From assembly GCA_030068075.1 (NCBI GenBank), contig CM057827.1, positions 73,174,500 to 73,238,499 on the forward strand: a stretch of DNA of 64,000 nt. The letters run 5' to 3'. The notes beneath the pieces are model-generated. The model was not told the DNA's origin. It saw nothing but the letters and a program-made list of their open reading frames with translations, and made no database searches. Made by a program: the position numbers and the translations under genes. Positions 1-11,149 of the stretch are shown piece after piece. Numbering within the stretch: the stretch's first letter is position 1; each line of letters begins with the position of its first letter. Source of the stretch: Paguma larvata. Its lineage: Eukaryota > Chordata > Mammalia > Carnivora > Viverridae.

Positions 1-1095
1 CAACTTCTTACTCAACAAGTCTCTGGAGGCAAAGGAAACAAAAGCAAAAATCAACTATTGGAACCTCATCAAGATAAAAACCTTCTGCACTGTGAAGGAA
101 ACTATCAGCAAAACTAAAAGGCAACCAATGGAATGGGAGAAGATTTTTGCAAATGACATATCAGATAAAGGGTTACTATCCAAAATCTATAAAGAACTTA
201 TCAAACTCCACACCCAAAAAACAAATCATCCAGTGAAGAAATGGCAAAAGACATGAATAAACATTTTTCCAAAGAACATCTGATGGCTAACTGCCACATG
301 AAAAAATGCGCAGCATCATTCATCATCAGGGAAATACAAATCAAAATCACAGTGAGATACCATTTCACACCTATCAAAATGGCTAAAAGTAACACAAGAA
401 ATAACAGGTGTTGGCAAGGATGCACAGAAAGGGGAACCCTCTTGCACTACTGGTGGGAATGCAAACTGGTGCAGTTGCTCTGAAAAGCAGTATGGAGGTT
501 CCTCAAAAAATTAAAAATAGAACTACCTTACGACCCAGCAATTGCACTATTAGGTATTCATCTAACGGATACAGGTGTGCTGTTTCCAAGGAGCACATGC
601 ACCCCAATGTTTATAGCAGTTCTATTGACACTAGCCAAAATACAGAAAGAGGCTAAATGTCCATTAACAGATGAGTGGATAAAGAAGATGTGGTATATAT
701 ATGCAATGGAGTATTACTTGGCAATCAAAAGAATGAAATCTTGCCATTCGCAACTCTGTGGATGTATCTAGAGGATATTATGCTAAGGGAAATTAGTCAG
801 TCAAAGAAAGACAAATATCACATGCTTTCAGTAATATGTGGAATTTAAGATACAGAACAGAAGAACATAAGGGAAGGGAAGCAAAAGTAATATAAAAACA
901 AGGAGGGGGACAAAACATGAGACTCTTAAATACAGAGAACAAACTGAGAGTTGCTAGAGGGGTTGTGGGAGGCGGGATGGGCTAAATGGGATACATACAT
1001 AAGGGATGAATCACTGGAATCTACTCCTGAAATCATTATTGCACTATATGCTAACTAACTTGGATGTCACTTAAAAAATAAGTAAATTTAAAAAA
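1..1095 (+). mobile_element. LINE-1 3' part (ORF2 end plus 3'UTR), truncated by window edge
   Basis: Sense-strand L1 sequence. It begins inside the C-terminal part of ORF2 and runs through the 3'UTR to an A-rich end near 1070-1095. The reading frame is broken by stops and indels, so only short frames survive (for example 577-771). The 3'UTR text (cattattgcactatatgct, near 1035) is the form seen in carnivore L1s. The element is dead and its 5' side lies outside the window. Confidence 0.9.
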
Positions 1096-1239
1096 CAAAT
1101 TAGAGGATGAATTATCCCTCTTGAAAATTAGGGAAGGGACTTTCCCCTTTCCCCCACTTTTTTTTTTTGAGCTTTTACTTAGAAAACTTGTAATTAAATT
1201 TTTTTCTGTCCTTAAAATGTATGTAAAATTTTAAAAAAA

Positions 1240-1745
1240 TCTAAATGAGGCTCTTGCCAACTTTATGACTAGAAATGCCTGTTTAAGGGACCTAGGAAGT
1301 CTCCTGAAGTAATAATCATAGTGGATAGTGCTCCTATCTCCCATTTTCCATGAGACCTTAGGAGCCTAGCTTTGGTGGCCTATCTTCTAAGTTGCAAAAC
1401 TATCTCAGGTAATGTAGATGTGTTTATTTTTCCTTTGTATGAAGCCAAATAGCAAACAAAGATGGCCACCCCAATTATCAGGCGAATCTATGATGAATTA
1501 TGTATGACAAAGTGTGCTTTCAAATCTTTTTGAGAACTAGTTACTATTTATCTTGAGAACATGTATGTAAATGGGTTGTATTTACTTGGCTACATAAAGG
1601 AACGAGATTTCTTTATGTCTTTGCCATCTCTTAGCAGATTGCCTGTGATTCACATATTCTCTTGTTTTAATGCTTATTCAGTAATAAAACTGTTTCATTC
1701 CTTCTACTTTTGTGGATAGGTTTTCTGTCTTAGCAAGAGATATTT
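1240..1745 (+). repeat. Possible solitary LTR fragment
   Basis: This stretch has an AATAAA signal (about 1682-1687) followed by a T-rich, U5-like stretch with TTCATTCCTTCTAC, which resembles the R/U5 end of a retroviral LTR. I could not fix TG/CA ends or a target-site duplication. It could equally be unique sequence. It lies just downstream of the first OR gene, on the opposite strand. Confidence 0.25.
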
Positions 1746-1996
1746 TTAATTCTATTTCTCCAACAAATTCGACTCATATTTTCAATCTACGACTCTATCA
1801 TTTGTAAAATTCGGGTGATGAGTTCGTCTTTGAGTTCCCTTATAGCACCATAAATTCTAAGAAAGAAACCGTATGGTGTATTACACAAAAACAATATAAA
1901 CAATTTTCTGAGTGATGTCAGTTAGTTTTCTTTTCGGCTAAGAAATTAAAAACAGATTCTGCTCCCCCAAAAAGTTTTAAGCCAAGACTCTTACTT

Positions 1997-2932
1997 TTAT
2001 CTTCCCAACAATTTCCTCATAGCATGTTTCATATCTTTGTTCCTCAGACTATATATTATAGGGTTGATGAGTGGAGTAACTACGGAGTAAAACAAAGTCA
2101 CCACCTTCTGCAAGCCAGCTTCATGTTCCGATGTTGGGCTCACATACATGACCATCACTGAGCCATAGAACAGAGAAACCACAGCCAGGTGAGACCCACA
2201 GGTGGAGAAAGCTTTTCTTCGTCCAGCTGCTGAAGGGACCCTCAGTACAGCTCTCAGGACAAGAGCATAGGACACCACAATAAAGAAAAAGGGAACAAAT
2301 AAGAGCAGAGAACTTAAGGTGGAGCTAGTTAACTCTATAACAGGGACTCTAGTACAGGTGAGGGCTAACAGGGGACCTGGATCACACAGGAAGTGGTCAA
2401 TAATCCTGGATCCACAGAAGGACATTTGGGAGATGATAATGATGGGAATCAAGAACCAGAGGAAACCAAATATCCAGCAGCTGACCACAAGATTAGTGCA
2501 GAGACGTCTAGTCATAACGGTTGGATAGTGTAGAGGCCGACAGATGGCAAGGTACCGATCAAATGCCATAATAGCCAAGAAAAAGCATTCTGTAGAACCC
2601 AAAGAGAAGAAAAAGTAGAACTGGAGAAAGCACCCAGAGAAGGAGATGGCTTTGGTGTCAGATAGGAAGTTGGCTAACATGTTGGGGACAGTGGAGGTGA
2701 CATACAAGATCTCTAAGAAGGAGAAGTTGGCGAGCAAGATGTACATGGGGGTGTGGAGTCTCTGATCCCAGCGCACAGCACAGATGATAGACCCATTGCT
2801 CATGAGGGTCAGGAGGTAGACAAGAGAGAAGAGTACAAAGAGGAGGATCTGCCCCTCCCTGGAGCAAGGGAAGCCCAGGAGGATGAAGCCAGTGATGGTG
2901 CTGGAGGTGTTGGGGGTGTTGGAGATATTCAT
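1997..2932 (-). CDS. OR11G2: Olfactory receptor family 11, OR11G2-like
   Basis: Intact 311-residue class A GPCR of the olfactory type, expected in the cilia of olfactory neurons, where it signals through G-olf to adenylate cyclase; the ligand is unknown. Visible motifs are N-glycosylation sites at N2 and N8, HTPMY (60-64), the TM3 Cys101 paired with EL2 Cys183, MAFDRYLAIC (122-131), SY (221-222), KAFSTCGSHL (240-249) and NPIIY (290-294). As I remember human OR11G2, the N-terminus (STITGFILLGFP) and FCGSRIIDHFLCDPGPLL match closely and the start aligns without an offset. A splice acceptor (TTTTCACAG) lies 10 bases before the ATG. Oddity: the TM1 motif reads S45-N46 instead of the near-invariant GN. 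The frame is open throughout. The family is certain, and the G2 subfamily is likely. Confidence 0.93.
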   Translation of the reverse strand: MNISNTPNTSSTITGFILLGFPCSREGQILLFVLFSLVYLLTLMSNGSIICAVRWDQRLHTPMYILLANFSFLEILYVTSTVPNMLANFLSDTKAISFSGCFLQFYFFFSLGSTECFFLAIMAFDRYLAICRPLHYPTVMTRRLCTNLVVSCWIFGFLWFLIPIIIISQMSFCGSRIIDHFLCDPGPLLALTCTRVPVIELTSSTLSSLLLFVPFFFIVVSYALVLRAVLRVPSAAGRRKAFSTCGSHLAVVSLFYGSVMVMYVSPTSEHEAGLQKVVTLFYSVVTPLINPIIYSLRNKDMKHAMRKLLGR

Positions 2933-2942
2933 GTGTCTGGAG

Positions 2943-2955
2943 CTGTGAAAAGACC
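2943..2955 (-). promoter_or_regulatory. Splice acceptor upstream of OR11G2-like start
   Basis: The minus strand reads GGTCTTTTCACAG, ending 10 bases before the ATG at 2932. OR coding exons are normally preceded by an intron ending here. Upstream noncoding exons would therefore lie at higher coordinates. Confidence 0.55.
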
Positions 2956-3224
2956 ATCAAATTATTGAATGTCCCCATAGAGGGGGACCCACATATGTAT
3001 TGAAACTACAGTGTGAATGCAATAAACACTTCTATCTCAGTAGTTACTATTTTTGTCTAATCCTAAAATATTATTCTGGCTTAGTGGTTGGACTTAAAAG
3101 CACGAGAAGCCAGTGAATATCAGTGGATAGGCAGAGATGTTTCTTTATTGTGAAATATATGGAAACATGCTTAAACATAAACTTAGAGCTTAATAAATCA
3201 TTATACATAAACCTCCCTAGTAAC

Positions 3225-3800
3225 TGCCGCTGAGGTCAAGAAATAGACTGCCATTCGCACCCTCATACTCTATCCCAACCCCTATCCTCTGCCTTTCGAT
3301 TCCTCCAGTTGTAACATTCTCCTTTCCTTACAGTAATCACTTCTTTGTTTTTATTTTAATAACAAAGTATGCATTAATAATCAAACATATTTGGTTTTGC
3401 TTGTTTTTCTACGTTACATAAAGTATACTTTTAGATGGCTTCTTTTGTTCAACAGTAAGTTCATGAAATTCGTGTTGTTGCTTGTATCCGTGTTTTTCCA
3501 TTTTTACTTCTGTATACTATATATTCTATGAATAAACCACAACATAGATTAATTATTAGCTATCAGGAATAATGCTACCATGAATATAAAGTTCATTTTT
3601 CCTGGTTCACACATGCATGCATTTCTACAGGCTGGATAATAGAATATGTGCATCTTCAACTTTATTAGATTAAAATAAACAGTGTTCCATCATTATTGCA
3701 CTATTTTCCACTTACATTGACAGTACATGAGAGCTCTGATTGTCAACAGCCTTTTCTAATGCTAAGGTCTATATTTACCAGAACGTGGGGAATAATGTAT
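3225..3800 (-). mobile_element. Old LINE-1 (L1M type), antisense
   Basis: A degenerate copy of the L1 ORF2/3'UTR region in antisense. It has the recurrent text for a test of adding and removing a stop near the 3' end (gaataaaccacaacatagattaat, then aataatgctaccatgaatat). It is heavily diverged, and its ends are approximate. Confidence 0.6.
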
Positions 3801-3947
3801 AGAGTGCATTTTAACTGCTTCTCTCTTTTTTGTTTTCTTCTGGTGATGTTGGACTAGGTAGTTCTCTTGGCAGTACTTTTTTTCCAGAGTAGATTGTTAT
3901 ATCAGAACAACTCTTCTCTCAAGAGAGAATGGTCTAGAAGTGATTTT

Positions 3948-3993
3948 AAAAAAGAAAAAAAAAAAGAAAGAAAAAAGAAAAAAAGAAAAAAAA
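3948..3993 (+). repeat. A-rich simple repeat
   Basis: A run of A with scattered G (aaaaagaaagaaaaaag). It is probably the remnant of a retroposon tail, although no body is recognisable upstream. Confidence 0.7.
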
Positions 3994-4129
3994 ACTATCC
4001 CCAAACTTGGTTTCTGAGAACACTATAATGCACGATGTAATTCACAGGCACTTCTGGGAAGTTTGTTATCCATCTTACATGAACATTGAGTCTTATGATC
4101 AGTCTTTTAATTTAAATAAGACATTTCTT

Positions 4130-4410
4130 TTTTTTTCTTTTTTTTTTTTAATTTAAAATAGTTTATTTTCAAATTGGTTTACATACAACACCCAGTGTTC
4201 ATCCCAACACGTGCCCCCTTTTAATGCCCATCACCCCCTCTCCCCCCCCCATCTCCCTCACCCTCAGTTTGTTCTTAGTCTTTGAGAGTCTCTTATGTTT
4301 TATCTCCCTCCCTCTCCGTGTCTTTTTTTTCTTTCCCCTCTTCCCCTCCCCCTGGTTTTTGCTTAGTCTCACCAAGTCCACCTATTCGTGGAAACATATG
4401 GTATCTGTCA
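4130..4410 (-). mobile_element. Young 5'-truncated LINE-1 3' end with 17-bp TSD
   Basis: An antisense L1 3'UTR starts with a T-rich tail and reads through caaattggtttacatacaac and the C-rich tract to 4410. It is flanked by a perfect 17-bp duplication, TAAATAAGACATTTCTT, at 4113-4129 and 4411-4427. The perfect duplication indicates a fairly recent insertion. Confidence 0.9.
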
Positions 4411-4427
4411 TAAATAAGACATTTCTT

Positions 4428-6058
4428 TATTGTATCTCCTACCTTTCCTGTTTGCCTCTTCCAAGAGAGAATTCTTTGAAGTGGCTCACTCAGAAGCATC
4501 TTACTGGGCAGAAAGTTTCAAATAGAACTTTTTCATAGGCTTAACATCACTTTTCTGTTTTGAGATAGTTGATGAACTCATTGATTCTATTTGGTAATGC
4601 AATCTACCAATTTCAGGAGTAAAAGATTCAAATTGTAGAAAACGGCTTTAGCTCACTTCTGTTAATATAGTTCCCCAGCCATTTAGGGTAGATAGAGTTG
4701 AGGGATAGGATGAACATTAATTTGGTTTCGTGGAATTTGGTCTTTGATTGTCTGGGTTGGGAATATGACTCTACAAAATCCATTGGTTTTCATTCCAGCT
4801 ATATGAACTGTGGAACCTGATACTATTGATCCAATGTTAAGGCACATGTAGCAGGAAACTTGAAAAGAAGAGAAAGCTTTCATGGTTTTTCTTCCTTCTA
4901 GGCACTGCATGTGAGTGCCTCAAGGCAGAATGACCTTAGAAGGTTATACATTTGCTTGCTTTATGTTTTTTTTTGAGTTAAAAAAATGATAATAACGACC
5001 TTTGTTAAATAATCCTGCCTTCAATCCTGGGTCTTAGTTATTATAGCCTCTGTAAATAAGGCATGCCTAGGGAACATAATAAATATCTATTTCCATTATC
5101 TGGATAATAGTATCAATTAAACAATCAAATTATTTTTGAACATTGGTATAGTTATCCAAGGAGTCTGACAGTGGTCTGTTGATGATAGTGTATTTTTGGT
5201 GTTGATTTGAGAGGAAGATTTGTGATAGGGGACTGGCAAACTGAGTAATAATTTGGAACTTATGAACTATGTACCAAAACTTCCCTTTCAGAGCCAAATC
5301 TAGTTCTGGATTTCATATGATTTTCATGACATGGGGACTAATATGGTCAATAAAATTTCCCAAGGTCCTGCTATTTTATATCTTAACTTACATTATAGTG
5401 GGGCTTTTAGAGTCTCAGCTGTGGGAGGAACAGGTTCTGGTTCTTGTACCATAAACTTACACTTTCTAATGCCCCTTCTTTTTGACTTTAAGAACATGCG
5501 ACTAGGGACTGAGATTTAAGTTTCAGATATCAAATATTCCATTTTTTGAAGGTGAACTTAAATCAGATGTAAAATATCTAATATACATTTGCATTACCTT
5601 ATGCTGTTCTCATTCAGGATGAACATATTCAGAAGGTGGTCTTTTCTGAAGCAATCATTTTTCCAAATGCTCTGTTCTTTGAATGGAGCTATTAAATTTT
5701 GGAGCCTTGACAATACATTAACTACTAATGAATGGAAGAAGTGACTCAAAATAAAATTTAGCATCTGAAAGTCACTTACGGACTTTAAATTCCATAAAGT
5801 TAAAAAAAAAGTGATTTTTAGGCATACAGTTTTAGTACCAATTCAGAAAGGTCATTCAGTTTTCAGTAGGTCAAAAGAACTTATTACTAATTGTGGTTGG
5901 GGAATTTTTAACAAAAGTGCTTTGTAGGATGTTTCTAAAAAAGTTTATTTTTTTGTAATAATCACAGTGTCCATTACCTCAAAATATTTTCAGCACTTTG
6001 AATGGCTTAATGTTTAAGGACCTACTTTTCCTGGTTTAGTGTAATATTACATCACCTC
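4428..6058. other. Intergenic, nothing recognised
   Basis: About 1.6 kb of AT-rich sequence with no OR-like frame, no SINE and no L1 that I can recognise. All open frames are short and have no recognisable motif. It lies upstream of the first OR gene and may be intron if the candidate exon near 6.5 kb is real. Confidence 0.5.
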
Positions 6059-6059
6059 T

Positions 6060-6300
6060 TTTCTTTTACATCTCACATCCAATTCATCAGCAAGATGCTT
6101 CTGTTTCTAAACTATGACTCACATCATGAACTTCACTTTGTGTTCAGTGTTGTCTCCCAAGTTCAAAAGACTATCCTTTCTTCCTTGGACTTCTGTAACA
6201 GCAACCTAACAAAAGTCCTTGTTTCTACTTCTGTTCCTCTACCCTCCATTTTCCAAGCAGCAGCATATTACTCCTTAAAAACGGAAAAACCATTCATGTT
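6060..6300 (+). mobile_element. L2 LINE fragment
   Basis: The text runs in parallel with the L2 consensus: ctcacatccaattcatcagcaa, then cttggacttctgtaacagc, then cagcagcatattactcctt, in the L2 sense order. Divergence is high, as usual for L2. Confidence 0.65.
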
Positions 6301-6455
6301 AGAGTTTTGAGTAAAACCATTCCCTCTCAGAGCAGTTCTATGTCAGGAAGTCTCACAAAGCTGTTCTAGAAAGCTAGGTGTTCTAAAAAGTAGGAATGGC
6401 TATCATCATTTTACGCTCAATCCGATATATTTAACAGGACAGTATTGCCACTCAC

Positions 6456-6620
6456 CTTTAATCACTTAACTCATTTGTACAGAAGAAACTATGATGCTTA
6501 CCTGCCACAAGTCTTAGCTGGAGACGTCGTGGGTGGGGTGGGTGGTACCGGGTGGGGGGAGACTGACCTCTGGGGTCGAGTCCCACTGCAGAGGGTGCTG
6601 TGAATATCACTATGTTTATG
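6456..6620 (-). other. Candidate 5' noncoding exon of OR11G2-like gene with CpG-containing patch
   Basis: On the minus strand two strong splice donors occur 46 bases apart. One is GCAG|GTAAGC (exon end 6502) and the other is AAAG|GTGAGTGG (exon end 6456). The sequence just upstream (6518-6600) is locally GC-rich with several CpGs, which is unusual in this AT-rich window. From here to the acceptor at 2943 would be an intron of about 3.5 kb, in the normal range for OR genes. This is inference from sequence only. Confidence 0.3.
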
Positions 6621-6959
6621 ACTCAAGACTGAGTTAGTGGACTGAGTTAATTAGCAACAATCATCTTGTTTTGGTTTACTTGTTAAATTAGTCAACCTAA
6701 GAGAGGTTGAGATAGACAAGCGAGTGAGCCAGGTCATGCCATAGAGTTGGAGGAAGACATTTCCTGTTCATGTGTTGGTGGTCTCTCCATAGCCAGTCCA
6801 GAGATGACTCATGACAACTCCATTTCCTCCTTTAGCTACTTTGTATAGTTTCAGTGAGGGTGTGGTCACATCGGTAACATTGGTAATCTGTTTCTACAAA
6901 ATACTTAAAAATAAGGATAATTTTCCCAACTAGGATGAGTGGCAGGCATGTGCGCATAA

Positions 6960-7170
6960 CAGAAAAAATACTGGATTTAGAGTCAAGAGCTTTTTTTTTT
7001 TTTTTTACTAGTCATAGGAAATTAATGCTCATTTACCTTAACATGAGTATAAAAATGCCCTCTTTAAAGGGCTGCTATAAAGATTATTGAATGAGATAAA
7101 TACCTGTGAAAGTACCTTGACCATTGCCTGACCAGTAAAAGCTTAAGAAATATTAGTTGTATATGTACAG
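6960..7170 (+). mobile_element. MIR SINE
   Basis: The order matches MIR: a gagtcaagag core, ggctgctataaagattattgaatgagata (split here only by divergence), a nattgcctg-like segment, then aagaaatattag. A poly-T run at 6991-7006 interrupts it. Confidence 0.6.
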
Positions 7171-7559
7171 CTGTAGCAAATTTGAAGCGAGCTGTGGGTA
7201 AAAGCTTTTGCTCTTCTCCACACTTCATAACCTTATTACCTGGATCAGCAAAGGGAATTCCAAACTGGAGCTTCTCAAATTTTCTGTTTTATTGTCTTAG
7301 AGAGATGGCAGTAATCGGAGAGGAGAAAAGAGGTAAAAGTGATTATGATAAGGATCCTTGATTTTGTTTGTGGAAGGGTGGAGGGATTATAAACAGAGCC
7401 TGTCAGGAAGTAGGCCCTGTTTTTTTTTTTTTTTTTAATCCTTGAGGATCCATTTATTGCCTCTAAAACGAAAACAGTGTCAAGAGACATTTCTATGCTT
7501 GTTATTCACTACCTTTGGGACCTACCTTAACTTCTGTTTTTTTTTTCTATAATAATATT

Positions 7560-8385
7560 TTTTCCTTGTTTTAAAGCTCTAACAGGTAGAATGATATTTT
7601 AACAAATCAATTGACTGGTTGTTTCCTTAATTAATCAACCCACAAGTCTATCCCCAACTTCCCTAAGTGTGCCCCTGTGCAATTCCTGCCTCCTATCCTT
7701 CCCTGACCTCACTCCCCAAGTAACCACTGATATTTCTCTCAATGTACATGTTTATATTTTCTACAGCAATTCCATTCTAAATGGAATCATACCATACTCC
7801 TTTTTTTTGGTCTAGTTTATTTTACTCAGCATGATTATTTTGAGATTCATCCATGTTGTTGCATCTATCAATAGATCATTATTTTCATTGCTGAGTTATA
7901 TTCTGTTGTACAGATATATGAGAATTTATCAATCCATTATCTTTTGATGGGTTTGGGTTGTTTCTAGTTTTGTGTTATTATAGATAAACTTGCTAGGAAC
8001 ATTTTTTTTTTGTATAAGACTTTGTATGTCGTATGCTTTTTCCTATTAGGTAATAGCTAGTGGTGAAATGGCTTTATCAAGTGGTAGATATATGCTTAAC
8101 TTTTTAAGAGGATGCCAATGTGTTTTCCAAAGTTCTTGTACCATTTTAAGTTCACGCTAACAGTGTATGAGAGTTCTGGTGCATTTATATCATCACCAAC
8201 ACTGGTATGTTGGTCTTTTTAATTTTAGTCATTCTGATATGTATATAGTAGTAGCTCACTGTGGTTTTAACTTGTAATTCCCTTATGACTAGTGATGTTG
8301 AAATATATTTTCATTTGCCATTTGTATATGTGCTATTCAATATATGTTCAAATATTTTATCAATATTTTTATGGGGTCTTTGTTT
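7560..8385 (-). mobile_element. Old LINE-1 (L1M type), antisense
   Basis: An antisense L1 3'UTR and ORF2 C-terminal region. Landmarks are tttactcagcatgattattt, catccatgttgttgcatc, atccattatcttttgatggg and cattctgatatgtatat. It continues after the SINE inserted at 8390 (through about 8660). Confidence 0.8.
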
Positions 8386-8389
8386 TCTT

Positions 8390-8606
8390 TTTTTAAGTTT
8401 TTTTTAATGTTTATTTATTTTGGAGAGAGAGAGAGAGAGTCAGTGAGAGAGGGGCAGAGAGAGAGAGTAAGACACAGAAGATGAAGCAGGCTCCAGGCTT
8501 TGAGCTGTCAGCACAGAGCCCGACGTGGGGCTTGAGCCTACGAACCAGGAGATCATGACCTGAGCCGAAGTCGGATGCTTAACTGACTGAGCTGCCCAGG
8601 TGCTCT
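8390..8606 (-). mobile_element. CAN-SINE, antisense, with TSD
   Basis: A complete felid-type tRNA-derived SINE in reverse: a T-rich tail, a (GA)n tract, ctgtcagcacagagcccgac, gagatcatgacctgagc, then the reversed head gctgcccaggtgctc. It is flanked by TTTGTTTTCTT at 8379-8389 and 8613-8623. It is inserted into the older L1. Confidence 0.92.
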
Positions 8607-8664
8607 GAGTCATTTGTTTTCTTATTATTGACTTTTGAATGTTCTTTATATATTCTGGATGCAA

Positions 8665-11125
8665 GTACTTCAACATATTTTTAAATCTTTTTAATATTTT
8701 AGTAAACATACAGTGCAATATTAGTTTTAGGAGTACATTTCAGTGATTCATCACTTACATAAAAAATGCAGTGCTCATCACAACAAGTGACCTCCTTAAC
8801 ACCTCAGAAACCCATCACCCATCTAGCCCATCTCCTACCCACCTCCCTCCATCATCCTTCAGCCTGTTCTCTATTAAGAGTCTCTTGTGGTTTGTTTTCC
8901 TTTCTTCTCTTTTCCCATATGTTCATCTGTTTTGTTTCTTAAATTCCACATGAGTGAAATCTTATGATATTTGTCTTTCTCTGACTTATTTCACTTAGCA
9001 TAGTACATTCTAGCTCCATCTGCATCATTGCAAATGACAAGATTTCATTCTTTTTGATGACTGAGTAATATTTCATTGGATATACATATGACTTCTTTAT
9101 CCATTCATCGGTCAGTGGATTGTAGGGTAGCTCTATTTTTAGTTTTCTGAGGAAACTCCATAGTGTTCTCCAGAGTGACTGCACCAGTTCACATTCCCAT
9201 CAGTAGTGCAAGAGGGTTCCCCTTTCTCTGCATCCTTGACAACACCTGTTATTTCTTGTGTTAATTTTAGCCATTCTGATAGGTGTGAAGTGTTATCCCA
9301 TTGTCGTTTTGATGTGTGTTTCCCTAATTATGAGTGATGTTGAGCATCTTTTTGTGTGGCTGTTAGCCATCTGGGTGTCTTGTTTGGAAAAGTGGCTATT
9401 CATGTCTTCTACTCATTTCTTAACTGGATTGCTTTTTGGATGTTGAGTTTGGTAAGTTCTTTATAAAGTTTTGATACTAACCCTTTATCAGATATGTTGT
9501 TTGCAATATCTTCTCCCATTATGAAGTTTTTTAAATGGTTTCCCTTCCAGTGCAGAAGTTGTTTTTTAATTTATTTATTTTTGAGAGACAGAGCATGAGT
9601 GGGGGAAGGGCAGAGAGAAGGAGACGCAGAATCCAAAGCAGGCTACAGGCTCTGAGTTGACAGCACAGAGCCCGATGTGGGGCTCTGACCCACAAACTGT
9701 GAGATTATGATCTGAGCTGAAGTTGACACTTGATTAACTGAGCCACCAAGGTGCCCTCAGAAGTTTTTTTATCTTGATGAAGTCCCTGTAATTCATATTT
9801 GCTTTCTTTTCCCTTGCGTTTGGGAACATGTCTAGTAAGAAGAGTTAATACCTATTCTTCTCAAACTGTTCCAAAAAATAGAAATGGAAGGAAAGCTTCC
9901 AAACCCATTCTTTGATGCCGGCATTACTTTGAGTCCAAAGTCAAAGACCCCACTAAAAAGGAGAATTACAGGCCAATATCCCAAATGAACATAAATGCAA
10001 AAATTCTTAGCAAGATACTAGAAAATCAAATCAAAGAGTACATTAAAAGAGTTATTCGCCATGATCAAGTGGAATTTATTCCTGGACTGTAAGGCTGGTT
10101 CAATATTCACAAGTCAATGTCATATGCCATGTTAATAAAAGAAAGAATAAGAACCATATGATTCTGTCAATAGATGCAGAAGAAGTATTGACAAAATACA
10201 GCATCCATTCTTGATAAAAACCCTCAACAAAATAATAGACAGAACATACTTCGACATCATAAAGGCCATCTACAAAAGACTCGTAGCCAATATCATCCTC
10301 AAGGGGGTAAAAGTGAGACCCTTTCCCCAAAGTTCAGGAACAAGATAAGGATGCCCACTCTCACCATTACTGTTTAATATAGTTTTGGAAGTCTTAGCCT
10401 CAGGATTCAGACAACAGAAAGAAATAAAGGAAATACAAATTGGCAAGGAGGAAGTCAAACATTCACTATTCCCAGATGATATGATCCTCTATGTAGAAAA
10501 CTCAAAAGATTCCACCAAAAAATTGCTGGAACTAATACATAAATTAAGCAAAGTTGCAGGATATAAAATCAACTTGTGGAAATCTGTTGCATTTCTATAC
10601 ACCGATAATGAAGCAGCAGAAAAATCATGGAATCAATCCCATTTATAATTGCACCAAAAAAATAAATTACCTAGAAGTAAATCCAGCTAAAGAGGTAAAA
10701 CACCTGTACCCTGAAAACTTATGAAAGAAATTAAAAAAGACGCGAAGAAATGGAAAAACATTTCATGTTTATGGATTGGAAGAACAAACATTGTTAAAAT
10801 GTCTATATTACCCAAAGCAATCTACACATTTAATGCAATACCTATCAAAATACCATCAGCATTCTTCACAGAGCTAGATCAAACAATCTTAAAATTTGTA
10901 TGGAACCACAAAAGACCCCAAATAGCCAAATCAATCCTGAAAAAGAAAAAACTGGAGGCATCACGATTCCGGATTTCAACCTATATTACAAAGCTGTAGT
11001 CATCAAGACAGTATGGTACCTGCACAAAAACAGACAAATCAATGGAACAGAATATAAAACCCAGAAATGGACCCACAGCTATATGGTCAACTCATCTTTG
11101 ACAAACCAGGAAAGAATATCCAATG
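8665..11125 (-). mobile_element. 5'-inverted LINE-1 (twin-priming structure)
   Basis: The left part (8665 to about 9840) is an L1 3'UTR and ORF2 end in antisense. At about 9840-9845 the orientation flips. The right part (to 11125) is the ORF2 reverse-transcriptase region in sense, with the RT-associated texts GSGTR and CPLSPLLFN recognisable around 10335-10380 once frameshifts are ignored. Sequence between the two halves is missing. Multiple stops and frameshifts make it dead. A 5' inversion joined to a normal 3' end is the signature of twin priming during L1 integration. A SINE interrupts it at 9557. Confidence 0.85.
9557..9755 (-). mobile_element. CAN-SINE, antisense, inside L1
   Basis: A reverse-strand CAN-SINE with tail, (GA)-rich part, gacagcacagagcccgat and the reversed head gagccaccaaggtgccc. 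CAGAAGTT occurs at both edges (near 9552 and 9757) as a short target-site duplication. It postdates the L1 that it splits. Confidence 0.9.
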
Positions 11126-11149
11126 TAAGAGCAGAATTTTTGTTTTGTT

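Noticed and set aside
1682..1687. AATAAA as poly-A signal for the first OR
   Set aside because: It is on the plus strand while the gene is on the minus strand. It was considered only as part of a possible LTR.
6573..6583. tRNA gene suggested by a box-B-like GGGTCGAGTCC
   Set aside because: There is no convincing box A or cloverleaf at the right distance.
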